Shown here piece by piece: positions 24,560-33,876 of a stretch of DNA of 53,924 bases (within the stretch, counting starts at the first letter, position 1; the number at the start of each line of letters is the position of its first letter). This stretch comes from an uncultured Chthonomonas sp. (GTDB lineage Bacteria > Armatimonadota > Chthonomonadetes > Chthonomonadales > Chthonomonadaceae). Position numbers and translations under genes: made by a program. The notes under the pieces were generated by a model. That model saw nothing but the letters and a program-made list of their open reading frames with translations, was not told the origin of the DNA and did not search any database. The DNA lies in the NCBI GenBank assembly GCA_903919615.1, contig CAIXIX010000325.1:1-53924 (forward strand), in the 5' to 3' direction.

Positions 24560-26095
24560 TTATCGTGTCAGTTCAGCTTCCATCTTCAACAGCTCCGCCT
24601 CTGACGCAGCCTGCCGAATTGGTCCTTTGAAATTTCCACGCACACCAATGACATAATAGATGGAGAGCCCGACGATGACCGGTACGAATGCCAGGCCGGT
24701 TAAATGGTTCGGCGGAAGCACAAACAGAACAGTTATAAACGCTACCCAGATGATGGATAGCGTGTTAATGATAACACTCCAACGAGCCAGGTTCCAGGGT
24801 CCGTTTGTCTTTGCACTCCACACTCCGGCCTTGTGAGCTCTTAGCTTCAACAGTATTGGGAGTCCGTACGATAGGTAGAGCCCGATTGTACTTACACCAG
24901 TGATCGCGCCGTAAAGCGTCGAGAAGTCTGAGACGTTATGTCGCGCAGCGAGAAACATCAGCAGCAGCGCCGGAAGCAGAAACGCCAGTAGAGCGCTGAG
25001 CCATACCGCTGCCGCTGGAGTTCGGAAGCGGCGGCTTACGCCAGCCCATGTGCCAGCGAACGGCATTCCCTTGTCCCGTGAGAGCGCAAACATCATGCGC
25101 GATGTTGATGTTACGCACGCGAGCCCACAGAACCACTGGGCAATGGTCACGATCCACATTACTGCCAAGGGGAAGCCGGAGCCCGGGAACGCGTGCTCGA
25201 AGATGAATTTGAACGGATTATCTGCGGCGGCTGCAGCTGGAAGATCTCTGATGGCAAGCGTTACAAAGCAGATGAGCAGATAGCCGAAGAGGCCGGAGAT
25301 CGCGACCGATGAGAAGATTCCCCAGGGAGCTTTCACACGCGCGTTTCTGGTCTCTTCGATAGTATGGGCCGATGCATCATAGCCCGTGTAGGTCCATTGC
25401 GCTAGAAGCAATCCGCTCATAAATGCGTACCAGTAAGGTACGGGGGACTGACCGAACTTTAGCGTGGTGAAATGCTCGGTGAACAGATACGAGACAGGCT
25501 GCTTATGCGCGAAAAACGCTAGAGCTCCTATGATAATGCCTGCACCAAGAATGTGGTACCAGGCGCTAAAATCGTTCAATCGGGCGACGGCGCGAATGCC
25601 GACATGGTTCAGCACGGCATGGCTTATGAGTAGAAGGGTGAAAACCTTCATCACACTTGAAGGCGAATCTCCGAACCCGAGCATTGGACTTAAGAATCCT
25701 GCGCAGCCATAATCTATTGCCGAGATCGTTGCGACCAGTCCAATCAGGTTCAGCCAGCCGGTAATCCAGCCCCAGCCCGGACCACCGAGCAGCGCGGACC
25801 AGTGATAGAGTGCGCCGCTCGTTGGTATGGCGGATGCTAGCTCCGCCATCGATGCTGCGACCATAAAGACGAAGATTGATACGAGAGGCCAGCCAATACC
25901 CATGACTGCTGGCCCGCCTGCATTAAGGCCCGTGCCGTAGAGCGTAACGGCGCCGGTGAGAATAGAAATTACAGAGAACGAGATAGCAAAGTTCGAGAAG
26001 CCGCCCATGTCTCGCAGAAGCTGCTGCGCATAGCCGAAGCGATGCAAAAGCTGACTGTCTGATTCTTCGTGGTGGGCACTTTCTGTTCCGGCCAT
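24560..26095 (-). CDS. APC superfamily amino acid/GABA permease
   Basis: The 511-residue integral membrane protein has about twelve hydrophobic segments. The N-terminal FGYAQQLLRDMGGFSNFAISFSVISILTGAVTLYGTGL is the usual APC start, with the unwound helix-1 region, and AQWTYTGYDASAHTIEETRNA is the conserved helix-6 region of GABA-permease-like APC members. The ATG at 26095 has an AGGAG site nine bases upstream; an in-frame extension of 21 codons lies beyond the site and is dropped. It is the last gene of the cluster with the ligase and dehydrogenases, so it likely imports their amine or amino acid substrate. Confidence 0.92.
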   Translation of the reverse strand: MAGTESAHHEESDSQLLHRFGYAQQLLRDMGGFSNFAISFSVISILTGAVTLYGTGLNAGGPAVMGIGWPLVSIFVFMVAASMAELASAIPTSGALYHWSALLGGPGWGWITGWLNLIGLVATISAIDYGCAGFLSPMLGFGDSPSSVMKVFTLLLISHAVLNHVGIRAVARLNDFSAWYHILGAGIIIGALAFFAHKQPVSYLFTEHFTTLKFGQSPVPYWYAFMSGLLLAQWTYTGYDASAHTIEETRNARVKAPWGIFSSVAISGLFGYLLICFVTLAIRDLPAAAAADNPFKFIFEHAFPGSGFPLAVMWIVTIAQWFCGLACVTSTSRMMFALSRDKGMPFAGTWAGVSRRFRTPAAAVWLSALLAFLLPALLLMFLAARHNVSDFSTLYGAITGVSTIGLYLSYGLPILLKLRAHKAGVWSAKTNGPWNLARWSVIINTLSIIWVAFITVLFVLPPNHLTGLAFVPVIVGLSIYYVIGVRGNFKGPIRQAASEAELLKMEAELTR

Positions 26096-26181
26096 TCCGT
26101 CTCCTATGCAAAATAGGGAAAAGGGAAGAGTGAACAGTGCTGTTCGCTCGGACCTCACCCGTAATCACAAGACCCGTCCGT

Positions 26182-26328
26182 CTACGGTTTATCAGCACTA
26201 AATGCTTCATGTTGATCGTGCCGGAACTCCGACACGCTCCGCGCAGCGCGACCAATGATCGCGAAAGCCACTACTGTTGCAAGCAGTACAAGCCCACCGC
26301 CAAGTAGAATTCCATATTTTGCTAGCAT
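26182..26328 (-). CDS. Tiny single-pass membrane protein, possible permease partner (48 aa)
   Basis: The protein is one hydrophobic helix (ILLGGGLVLLATVVAFAIIG) with a polar, basic C-terminus. ATG 26328 has GAGGAG nine bases upstream; a GTG at 26370 would add 14 residues without a site. It ends 86 bases before the permease on the same strand. Small helices beside transporters can be accessory subunits; here that is inference only. Confidence 0.5.
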   Translation of the reverse strand: MLAKYGILLGGGLVLLATVVAFAIIGRAARSVSEFRHDQHEAFSADKP

Positions 26329-26544
26329 GTACAGTAACTCCTCTGGTGGTGAATGCGTCTCTGTCGGCACTTACGGAGGATGGGGGGCGGTCCAACGCGA
26401 CGCTGTTTACGGGTAACCGAACGAGCGCTACGAGGTGAGCATCGATGCAGTGCCTCCGAATGTCGGCGGTGTGATGTATCTCGCCTCACCACGATACGGA
26501 AGGCACGGTTTCGGTCCTAACACCAATCACCCGATACCTGACAC

Positions 26545-27318
26545 CTACTCCGGCGTCGTATACGCCGCAGTGATTCCGCCATCCACCAGGAAGGTAGAGC
26601 CGGTGACGAAGGACGATTCTTCGGATGCCAGGAAGAGCGCTGCGTTTGCGATTTCTTTGGCTTCGCCGAAGCGGCCCATTGGTATGTGTACGAGGCGTCG
26701 CTGTCGTCGCTCTTCTGTATTCAGGTACTTCATCAGCAGTTCGGTGTGCAGTGGTCCGGGACATAGGGCGTTAACGCGGATGTTCTGTCGCGCATGGATT
26801 GCCGCGAGTTCGCGGGTCATTGCGAGGACTGCACCTTTGCTGCTGGTGTAGGCCAGCTGAGGCGTCGCCGCTCCGAGAACGGCGACGAAGGAAGCTGTGT
26901 TGATTATCGAGCCGCCACCTGCCCGCTGGAGAGCAGGGATTCCATACTTGCAGCCCAGAAAAACGCCGCGCACGTTGATCGCCATCGTGAGGTCCCATAC
27001 CGATTCTTCGGTATGAACGGCGTCGTCGTCATCTGCATGGGAGATGCCTGCATTGTTGAATAGGATATCCAGTTTGCCGAAGGTTGACTCGGCCGCCGCG
27101 ATCATCGCCTCGGCTTCTGCACCTTTGGAAACATCTGCATGCACATAGATCGCTTCTCCGCCTGCTGCTATTACGAGCGCGACTGTCTTAGCGCCGCCCG
27201 CATCATTCACATCGGCAACGACAATCTTTGCGCCCTCCTCTGCAAATCTAAGGGCACTCTCACGCCCAATACCGGAACCTGCGCCTGTAATTAGCGCTAC
27301 CTTATCTTTTAATCGCAT
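26545..27318 (-). CDS. Short-chain dehydrogenase/reductase (SDR)
   Basis: The 257-residue protein is a classical SDR. The NAD(P) motif is TGAGSGIGRE, followed by the acidic residue in VVADVN, the NNAG motif, a serine strand (GSIINTAS) and the YTSSK active-site tyrosine-lysine pair, then NALCPGPLHTELL and the closing GSTFLVDGGITA. ATG 27318 begins MRLKDKVAL, the usual SDR start. The aspartate after the second strand suggests NAD rather than NADP. It sits 72 bases after the ligase gene in the same direction, so it may oxidise an alcohol or hydroxy acid of the same pathway. Confidence 0.93.
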   Translation of the reverse strand: MRLKDKVALITGAGSGIGRESALRFAEEGAKIVVADVNDAGGAKTVALVIAAGGEAIYVHADVSKGAEAEAMIAAAESTFGKLDILFNNAGISHADDDDAVHTEESVWDLTMAINVRGVFLGCKYGIPALQRAGGGSIINTASFVAVLGAATPQLAYTSSKGAVLAMTRELAAIHARQNIRVNALCPGPLHTELLMKYLNTEERRQRRLVHIPMGRFGEAKEIANAALFLASEESSFVTGSTFLVDGGITAAYTTPE

Positions 27319-27390
27319 GGATCTGCTCTTTCTCTGCTTGTCGACGTCGGAAGCGAAACGGGACAGTCTCATCCGTCGCCGCAGCGGGTG

Positions 27391-28773
27391 TTATATTCGT
27401 TCGAAGAAGCGGGCCTTTTCCCAATCGGTAACGATCTCGTCAAACTTTCTCTGTTCCGTTTTGAAGAAGTGGATGTAGTGATCCACCACGTCGCTACCAA
27501 ACGAACTTCTTGCAAATTCGCTCTGATCGAAACTTGCCACTGCATCTCTCAGGCTCGTTTGAAGCCGGGGCATGCTCGCTGCCTGGTAAATATCACCGGC
27601 AAATGGAGGCGGGGGCTCCAGCTGTTTTTCGATGCCCTCCAGGCCGGCGGCAATAAATGCAGCGTAGGCAAGATAGGGGTTCGCATCTGCGCCAGGGATG
27701 CGGCACTCTATCCGCAGGGACTTTCCAGTTCCTACAACCCTGAACCCTGCCGTCCGGTTGTCATCGCTCCAGGCGATGCCGGTAGGAGCGAAGGACGAGG
27801 CCTGAAACCTTTTATACGAGGATACGTTGGGTGCATAAAACGCCGTGCTGTCCAGCGCGTAAGCCAGCGCTCCGGCAAGAAAATGTCGGAACGTGTCGCT
27901 GACGGAGGCGCTTCCCAGTTTAATAGGGCCATTAAAGGCGCTTTCGCCATCCAGATCCCAGAGACTGACATGCATATGCATTCCGGAACCAGCGAGTGTG
28001 GAATCCCATTTTGCCATGTAGGTGATCGCTTTACCCTGGGCATCGGCGATCTCCTTCGAAGCATGCCTGCATATCACTACCTGATCTGCCTGGTCCAGGG
28101 CCGAAGAGTAGATAAGGTTCAACTCCTGCTGGCCGGGGCCCCATTCGCCCTTCGTGCCTTCGACAGAGACCGCGCTCTTCGCCAATTCGCGCCGAATTGC
28201 GCTCAGCACCGGCTCTTCGCGGGTGCCCTGCAAGATGTGATAATCCTCAATATAGGAGGCAGTTGTCTTGAGGTCACGATATCCTTTGTCCCTGGCAGAG
28301 GCATAGCTCTCGTCAAAGATATAGAATTCAAGTTCTGTACCTATATTGATGTTGAATCCGAGAGACGTTGCACGCTCAAGCTGCCGCTGTAAAATTCGGC
28401 GCGGTGCAGGCGCAGCGGCGGAGTGATCCGGCATGAAGAGATCGCAAATTACGATTGCTGTCCCAGGCAGCCAGGCCGCCCTTCGGAGCGTTGAGACGTC
28501 TGCTACGGCGTGCATGTCGCCATAGCCTTTTTCCCAGCTTGTGAATGTATAGCCCGGAACGGGATCCATCTCAATGTCGCAGGCGAGCAGGTAGTCACAC
28601 ACATGCGTGCCACCTTCCGCCGCATGATCGAGGAAGAACGTAGCTGCCAGACGCTTGCCTAGCAGACGACCATACATATCTGGAAAGACTACCAGAACGG
28701 TCTCGATCGCGCCGTTGTCGACTTCCGCAGCGAGTTCGGAGAGGCTGAGTTTACCTTGTAGTTTTCTGGACAT
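27391..28773 (-). CDS. Glutamine-synthetase-fold ligase, PuuA-like (gamma-glutamyl-amine ligase)
   Basis: The 460-residue protein has both GS domains: the beta-grasp start with VLVVFPDMYGRLLGKRL, and the catalytic barrel with TELEFYIFD (E147/E149, metal binding), GEWGPGQQELNL, SGMHMHVSLWD, RIECRIPGADANPYLAYAA and FKRTE-like FKTEQRKF at the end. Compared with true GlnA it fits the PuuA/GlnA3 subgroup, which joins glutamate to putrescine, polyamines or other amines. The aldehyde dehydrogenase lies six bases upstream, and SDR and permease genes follow. That context supports amine catabolism by gamma-glutamylation. Which amine is used is not visible, and partner oxidase and hydrolase genes are absent nearby. 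Confidence 0.9.
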   Translation of the reverse strand: MSRKLQGKLSLSELAAEVDNGAIETVLVVFPDMYGRLLGKRLAATFFLDHAAEGGTHVCDYLLACDIEMDPVPGYTFTSWEKGYGDMHAVADVSTLRRAAWLPGTAIVICDLFMPDHSAAAPAPRRILQRQLERATSLGFNINIGTELEFYIFDESYASARDKGYRDLKTTASYIEDYHILQGTREEPVLSAIRRELAKSAVSVEGTKGEWGPGQQELNLIYSSALDQADQVVICRHASKEIADAQGKAITYMAKWDSTLAGSGMHMHVSLWDLDGESAFNGPIKLGSASVSDTFRHFLAGALAYALDSTAFYAPNVSSYKRFQASSFAPTGIAWSDDNRTAGFRVVGTGKSLRIECRIPGADANPYLAYAAFIAAGLEGIEKQLEPPPPFAGDIYQAASMPRLQTSLRDAVASFDQSEFARSSFGSDVVDHYIHFFKTEQRKFDEIVTDWEKARFFERI

Positions 28774-28779
28774 TTCAGA

Positions 28780-30231
28780 CTACTCCGCTGAGAAGAAGAC
28801 GCTCTTAACTTCGCTGAACAGATCGAGCGCGGTCGGCCCAAGCTCGCGCCCGATGCCGCTCTGCTTAAATCCACCGAAAGGCATCTCGAGATGGACGCTG
28901 CTGCTGGAGTTTACGGAGATGACGCCGGATTCAATCGCACGTACCATTCGCAGCGCTCGCCCACCGTCTCGAGTCCACACCGATGCGCTAAGACCATAGG
29001 GCGTTCCATTCGCGATTTCGACTGCTTCGGTCTCGCTATCAAAAGGGATCACGGCGACAACCGGGCCAAAGATCTCTTTCTGTGCAATCGCCATTCCAGG
29101 AGTGACATCGGCAAAGACAGTCGGCTCGTAATAACAGCCCGCTGCAAACGATTCGTTCGACGGTTTCTTTCCACCCGTGCAGAGCTTTGCTCCCTCTGCG
29201 ACGCCCTGCTTCACGTAGCCATCCACGCGGTTCCACTGAACGGAGGATGCTAGCGGACCGATTTCGGTATCAGAAGCCATTGGATCTCCAATTCTTACCG
29301 CTTTGCTGTTTGCAACGAACCGGTCGATAAACTCAGAGTAGATGGAGCGCTCGACCAGGTACCTGCTGCGACCGCAGCAATCCTGGCCCGTGTTGTCGTA
29401 GATGCTCATGACCGACGCAGCGGCCTTTTCAATATCTGCATCTGCAAAAACGACAGACGGAGACTTGCCTCCAAGCTCCAGCGAAACACGTTTGATGTCT
29501 CCCGCGCAGGCAGACATGATCGCCGAACCCGTAGCGGTGGAACCTGTAAAGGAGATCTTGCGCACCCGTGGATGAGTGCTTAGCGCTTTGCCAGCAACGG
29601 GACCCGCGCCCGGCAACACGTTTAGCACACCTGCCGGGAAGCCCACTTCCAGCGCGAGTTCACCAACTCGTAATGCGGTGAGCGGGGTCAATTCTGCGGG
29701 CTTTACTATGGCAGTATTGCCCATCGCAAGACACGGCGCCAATTTCCAGGCCATGATGACGATCGGGAAGTTCCACGGAACAATGAGCCCGCACACTCCG
29801 ATTGGCTCGCGGAAGGTGAGGCCGATGCCATTGGCCGATAGGGGTACTGTCTCGCCGCCAGCGCTGGAGGCAATGCCAGCATAGTACTCGTAAACCTTTG
29901 CGGCGTAGCCGACCTCGCCTCGTGAGGAGCCAATCGGCTTACCAGTACTCTGAGTTTCGAGTAGCGCGAGCTCTTCCTGGTTTTCGCGGATCTTTGCAGC
30001 CAGTGCACGAAGGAGCGTCGCTCGATCACCAACTTTTGTCTTACCCCAGCCATTCACAAACGCAGAATGGGCTGCTGTTACAGCGGCGTCGACATCTGAA
30101 GCTGTCGCGTCTGAGACATTGGCGATCGTTGCCCCGTTTGCTGGGTTGATGATCGGTCTGCTGGAACCGTCTGATGCTGGAATGGATTTGCCATCGATTA
30201 GAAGAGGAAGGGGAGAGAGATCCGTGGCCAT
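28780..30231 (-). CDS. NAD-dependent aldehyde dehydrogenase (PuuC/BetB-like)
   Basis: The 483-residue protein has all ALDH motifs: VPWNFPIVIMAWKLAPCLAMGN, the coenzyme loop FTGSTATGS, the general base glutamate in ELGGKSP (E252) and the catalytic cysteine in GQDCC (C285). EIFGPVVAVIPF and PFGGFKQSGIGRELG follow. It would oxidise an aminoaldehyde or another aldehyde to the acid using NAD. The ATG has AAAGGAG seven bases upstream. It heads the minus-strand cluster, and its product would match the step after amine deamination in a Puu-like route. The exact substrate is unknown. Confidence 0.94.
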   Translation of the reverse strand: MATDLSPLPLLIDGKSIPASDGSSRPIINPANGATIANVSDATASDVDAAVTAAHSAFVNGWGKTKVGDRATLLRALAAKIRENQEELALLETQSTGKPIGSSRGEVGYAAKVYEYYAGIASSAGGETVPLSANGIGLTFREPIGVCGLIVPWNFPIVIMAWKLAPCLAMGNTAIVKPAELTPLTALRVGELALEVGFPAGVLNVLPGAGPVAGKALSTHPRVRKISFTGSTATGSAIMSACAGDIKRVSLELGGKSPSVVFADADIEKAAASVMSIYDNTGQDCCGRSRYLVERSIYSEFIDRFVANSKAVRIGDPMASDTEIGPLASSVQWNRVDGYVKQGVAEGAKLCTGGKKPSNESFAAGCYYEPTVFADVTPGMAIAQKEIFGPVVAVIPFDSETEAVEIANGTPYGLSASVWTRDGGRALRMVRAIESGVISVNSSSSVHLEMPFGGFKQSGIGRELGPTALDLFSEVKSVFFSAE

Positions 30232-30451
30232 GCAAGCGCTCCTTTAAAACTTCGCCCGCACAACACCGGGCAAACTGTGACCGCGTGTAGTTCGACGGAA
30301 CCCTGAGGAAATCCTGCCGCGCAGAAGCATGTATCAGGTTTTTGGTGTTGCGTTTCAGAACGGATACCGTTCATGACGAGAATTGGATCGATTGCCGCCG
30401 CGTGTCCAATTGATATGCAGTGCTGTGTAACCACAAGGTAGACTCAGAGGC

Positions 30452-31840
30452 ATGATAAGTAAGAAAAGCAAATTGCTTCGCATTCGTGCTAATTGGATCG
30501 TGCCGATCGCCTCAGCCCCGATTCAATCAGGCGAGATTGTAATTGAGAATGGCGTCATTCTCGAGGTTCGGCAGTCACACAGTAAAGCGGATGATGCACT
30601 GGATTTTGGCAATGCCGTAATATTGCCTGGGCTTGTTAACGTTCACACGCATCTCGATTACACCGTGATGCGAGGGCTGATCGAGGATGTTGAGTTCTTC
30701 CCCTGGATACGCGAGTTGACGGCTCGGAAAGCTGCCATCACGCAAGAGGAATGGGAAGCTTCCGCGTTGGTTGGCGGCGCTGAGGCGCTAGCAGCGGGCG
30801 TGACTACAATTGGAGACTGCTGCGACAGCGGCGCAGTTCCAGGCGCGGCGGTGAAACTGGGATTGCGAGCGATCGTCTACCAGGAAGTTTTTGGGATAGA
30901 CGAATTGCGTTCCGTGGATGCGATTCTGGAGGAGTTAGCCGCCAAAGTCAATAACCTGAAGGGGATCACAGCTGGTTCTCTGGTTGAAATAGGAGTGTCT
31001 CCCCACTCGCCATACACGGTCCGTCCGGCGTTGATGCGGTCGCTAGCAAGTTATGCGCGCACCGAAGGATTGAAGCTATGTATTCACGCTTCAGAATCGC
31101 AGGCGGAAGGAGCGCTTATCCGATCTGGAACCGGCCCGATTGCGGAGATGTACGATCGGCGTGGAATTCAGTGGGATGTGCCCGGAAGCGGAACGGCATC
31201 GTATCTAGGCAGTCTGGGAATCTTAGGTAAAAACACACTGCTGGTGCATGGGGTACAGCTTGGCGCGGAAGAGCGGGACGTCGTAAATCGATCAGGCGCT
31301 GCCTGGGCGCACTGCCCAAAATCCAACGCGAAGCTTGGTAATGGCGTGGCAGATATATCCATGTTGGGCTTTAAGTCTGCGAATGCTGAACAGCCAGGTA
31401 CGCCGGTTGGCATCGGTTCAGACAGCGTAGCCAGCAACAATACCATCGACTTGTTTGAAGAGATGCGCTTTGCCGTGCTCTTGCAGAGGGCCGCACGGAG
31501 GAAGATTGCAGCGATGACCGCTCAAGACGCGCTCGAGATGGCGACAATCGGCGGCGCGCGCGCCCTGGGCTTGGATTCATTGGTAGGTTCCCTTGAGGTG
31601 GGCAAGCGCGCTGATCTATGCGTTGTGAGCCTCAAAGACCGCCGTCTCGCTCCCGCATACGACCCGGTTAGCGCTCTGGTCTATTCGGCTAGCGCATCAG
31701 ACGTGGTGATGACCTTTGTGGATGGTGCGGAGCGCTATTCCAAGGACAACCTGGACCATTTTCCGGGAGTCGATATCGGTTGTGCAAACAACGTGATGGA
31801 CCATGCCGCAGTGAGAATGCGGACATGGGCGCCCACCTAG
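30452..31840 (+). CDS. Amidohydrolase (Atz/Trz type; possible aminodeoxyfutalosine or related deaminase)
   Basis: The 462-residue protein is a metal-dependent amidohydrolase with the HxH motif HTHLDY (H65/H67), the third histidine in LCIHASESQAEG, another in LVHGVQLG and the catalytic aspartate in GIGSDSVASNN. ALGLDSLVGSLEVGKRADLCVV is the usual C-terminal block. FFPWIRELTARKAAIT resembles aminodeoxyfutalosine deaminases, enzymes of the futalosine menaquinone pathway, but guanine, SAH or other deaminases cannot be ruled out. The start ATG has AGAGG only one base before it, so the real start may differ. It is divergent from the ligase cluster and precedes the Gfo/Idh gene. Confidence 0.85.
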   Translation: MISKKSKLLRIRANWIVPIASAPIQSGEIVIENGVILEVRQSHSKADDALDFGNAVILPGLVNVHTHLDYTVMRGLIEDVEFFPWIRELTARKAAITQEEWEASALVGGAEALAAGVTTIGDCCDSGAVPGAAVKLGLRAIVYQEVFGIDELRSVDAILEELAAKVNNLKGITAGSLVEIGVSPHSPYTVRPALMRSLASYARTEGLKLCIHASESQAEGALIRSGTGPIAEMYDRRGIQWDVPGSGTASYLGSLGILGKNTLLVHGVQLGAEERDVVNRSGAAWAHCPKSNAKLGNGVADISMLGFKSANAEQPGTPVGIGSDSVASNNTIDLFEEMRFAVLLQRAARRKIAAMTAQDALEMATIGGARALGLDSLVGSLEVGKRADLCVVSLKDRRLAPAYDPVSALVYSASASDVVMTFVDGAERYSKDNLDHFPGVDIGCANNVMDHAAVRMRTWAPT

Positions 31841-31897
31841 ATTGGTTGGCGAATAATTGATGCGCATATGCGTTAAGAAATGGAGATCTGTTCAGTA

Positions 31898-32977
31898 ATG
31901 AGTACGACATCCGGTGTTACCGCTGCGGCGGAAAAGCCGATTCGGTTTGGCCTGATCGGCTGCGGACAGCTGGGAATTGTACATGCAGAGCGGCTAACTG
32001 CGATCCCTGGCGTAATGGTGACGGCCGTCTCCGATCCTGATGCAGGTGCAATGGAGCGAACCATCGCGGCGTCGGCAAATCCTGCAGACAGCCCAGCCAT
32101 CGTGTCTTTTAACGATTATAGAGTGCTCTTGTCCAGCGAAGATATCGATGCGATCTGTATCAGTTCGCCTAACCCATGGCACGTCGAGCAGATTGTCGCA
32201 GGTCTGGAGCGCGGTGTAGATATTCTGTGCGAAAAGCCATTATCAATGGAGCCGGCACAGGTACAGCGCGTTATCGATGCGACCGCTGCCTCTGGCAAGA
32301 AGGTGATGATCGGCTACCAATCACGCTACCGACGAGACAACAGGATTTTACGCAGGTGCATCCAGTCTGGGAAGTGGGGCAAGGTCACTTCAATCTCTGT
32401 GTTTACTTGCGAGGACTGGATCACGCCGAACGTGAATACCTGGAGGCACGATCCCGAGCGCTGCCCGGGTGGATTTTTTGCAGATGCAAACGGACATCAG
32501 ATCGACCTATTATTCTGGCTAACGGGACTTAAGCCAGACTGGGTTCGCGCCACGATGCAGAACCGTGGAACGCCGAATCCGATGGTGATCTGGGGAGAAT
32601 CGCGCCTGAGCACGCCGGGGAAGCCAAATCCCGATTTCGCGCCGGATGGGATTCCGTTTACGTTCATGTTCGCCGGTCATGCGAGACATTGGAGCGAAGA
32701 GATACGAATTCAGACGGAAGGCGCGGACTTTATTCTTCACGACACGAAGCTTTTCTGGACCGATGGCAACCATGCCGAAGAGCCCTTCCCAGAAGAGCTG
32801 GTGCATCCGGACGACGCTATAAACGACACGCCGGATACTGCTTTTGTGAAGGCGCTGCGGGGTGGGGTGGAGATTGCATCGCCGCCGGATACCGTCTGGC
32901 CTGTTCTGAGATTTACACTTGCCGGGCTCGCAAGCGCCAACGAATCTAAGTTGATTGATTGCGCGCAGTTCGCGTAG
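31898..32977 (+). CDS. Gfo/Idh/MocA family oxidoreductase
   Basis: The 359-residue protein has an N-terminal Rossmann domain (FGLIGCGQLGIVHAERLTAI) and the conserved EKPL motif in ILCEKPLSMEP. The C-terminal alpha/beta domain includes PGGFFADANGHQIDLLFWLTG, where the GH-x3-D pattern is the usual catalytic region. It would reduce or oxidise a sugar or cyclitol with NAD(P). ATG 31898 is preferred to ATG 31880 because GGAG precedes it. It has no signal peptide, so it is cytoplasmic, unlike two other family members in this window. The ThuA gene follows 18 bases later, a frequent pair in sugar catabolic clusters. Confidence 0.92.
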   Translation: MSTTSGVTAAAEKPIRFGLIGCGQLGIVHAERLTAIPGVMVTAVSDPDAGAMERTIAASANPADSPAIVSFNDYRVLLSSEDIDAICISSPNPWHVEQIVAGLERGVDILCEKPLSMEPAQVQRVIDATAASGKKVMIGYQSRYRRDNRILRRCIQSGKWGKVTSISVFTCEDWITPNVNTWRHDPERCPGGFFADANGHQIDLLFWLTGLKPDWVRATMQNRGTPNPMVIWGESRLSTPGKPNPDFAPDGIPFTFMFAGHARHWSEEIRIQTEGADFILHDTKLFWTDGNHAEEPFPEELVHPDDAINDTPDTAFVKALRGGVEIASPPDTVWPVLRFTLAGLASANESKLIDCAQFA

Positions 32978-32995
32978 CCGAAGGGAGTTTGAAAA

Positions 32996-33664
32996 ATGAG
33001 CCGAGCGCTTTTTGTGGGCGGATGCCCTGCGAGCTATCACCGCCTGGAGCCTGCCGAACCGTTTGTCCGCTCCGTGCTGGAGAGATTGGGACTGATCGTC
33101 GATGTATCCGGCATCTACCATCCGGATGGAGGCGAAATGTGGGCAGGCGACTATAGTCTGCTCAGCGCAGAGGCGCTGAAACAGTACGATATCGTTGTTC
33201 TGTTTACTACCGGACAGGAGACCCGCGGCGCTGAGATCGATTCTCTCATTGCCTGGAATGAGGCTGGCGGCGGGCTAGTCGGGATCCACTGTGCAACCGA
33301 TTCCTTCACGGACAATCCCAAGTGGGTTGCCCATATCGGCGGCAAGTTCCGCACGCATCCCTCACAACTGGATATTGCCCTTGAGGTAATTGATGGAGAT
33401 CACCCGATAACAAAGGGTCTGCAGTCGTTCACCGTTAAGGATGAGCTCTACCTGTTCGCGGATTATGATCCCGGCAAAGTGCACCTGCTTGCTGAGACGA
33501 ACTCCTTTGCGGATGAGAGCCATGTTCCACTTGTATGGACGAAACAGCCGGGCGCCGGGCGGTTGGTTTATATTTCACTGGGGCATAATCCATCCACAAT
33601 GGAGACAGAAGCATGGCAGGATCTGTTCGCTTCCGGAGTTGAGTGGGCGTTGAATAGGAAGTAG
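32996..33664 (+). CDS. ThuA-like domain protein
   Basis: The 222-residue protein is a single ThuA domain, a class-I amidotransferase-like fold. VLFTTGQETRGAEIDSLIAWNEAGGGLVGIHCATDSF covers the nucleophile elbow region, and GKFRTHPSQLDIALEVIDGDHPITKGL is a conserved ThuA segment. The end, GRLVYISLGHNPSTMETEAWQDLFASGVEWAL, is the family signature. ThuA proteins are linked with disaccharide use (trehalose in rhizobia), but their reaction is unclear. GGGAG nine bases before the ATG supports the start. It is probably co-transcribed with the Gfo/Idh gene just upstream. Confidence 0.93.
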   Translation: MSRALFVGGCPASYHRLEPAEPFVRSVLERLGLIVDVSGIYHPDGGEMWAGDYSLLSAEALKQYDIVVLFTTGQETRGAEIDSLIAWNEAGGGLVGIHCATDSFTDNPKWVAHIGGKFRTHPSQLDIALEVIDGDHPITKGLQSFTVKDELYLFADYDPGKVHLLAETNSFADESHVPLVWTKQPGAGRLVYISLGHNPSTMETEAWQDLFASGVEWALNRK

Positions 33665-33815
33665 CAAATAGGTGTTAGGTCTCAGGGCATAGGTCTTTGG
33701 ACGGAGCATGCACCGCGATCGCTTTTTTGGCTTACAAGGCGTCATCACTCGTTCGAAATGACGAGTTGCGTGTTCGTTTCGTCATTTGACTTCAGTTGCT
33801 CTTTTGAGACAGAAA

Positions 33816-33845
33816 TCCGTCAGAGTGCCTATGCATTCTGACGGA
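33816..33845 (-). terminator. Terminator-like hairpin after the Tat Gfo/Idh gene
   Basis: TCCGTCAGA at 33816-33824 pairs with TCTGACGGA at 33837-33845 around a 12-base loop. On the minus strand it is followed by a T-rich TTTCTGTCT, and it lies 32 bases past the minus-strand stop at 33877. Confidence 0.6.
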
Positions 33846-33876
33846 CTTCCCATTACCCACTAACTTACTAACCCTC

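Noticed and set aside
26435-26851. 138-codon frame on the plus strand over the SDR 3' end
   Set aside because: Overlaps the SDR gene on the other strand and has no motif or credible start.
27388-28392. 334-codon open frame opposite the PuuA-like ligase
   Set aside because: It lies wholly antisense to a strongly supported gene, has no ribosome site and shows no family motif; such shadows are usual opposite GC-biased codons.
33756-33787. AAATGACG/CGTCATTT inverted repeat after the ThuA gene
   Set aside because: Only eight base pairs around a 16-base loop, with a competing pairing to CGTCAT just upstream and no T run, so not called a terminator.
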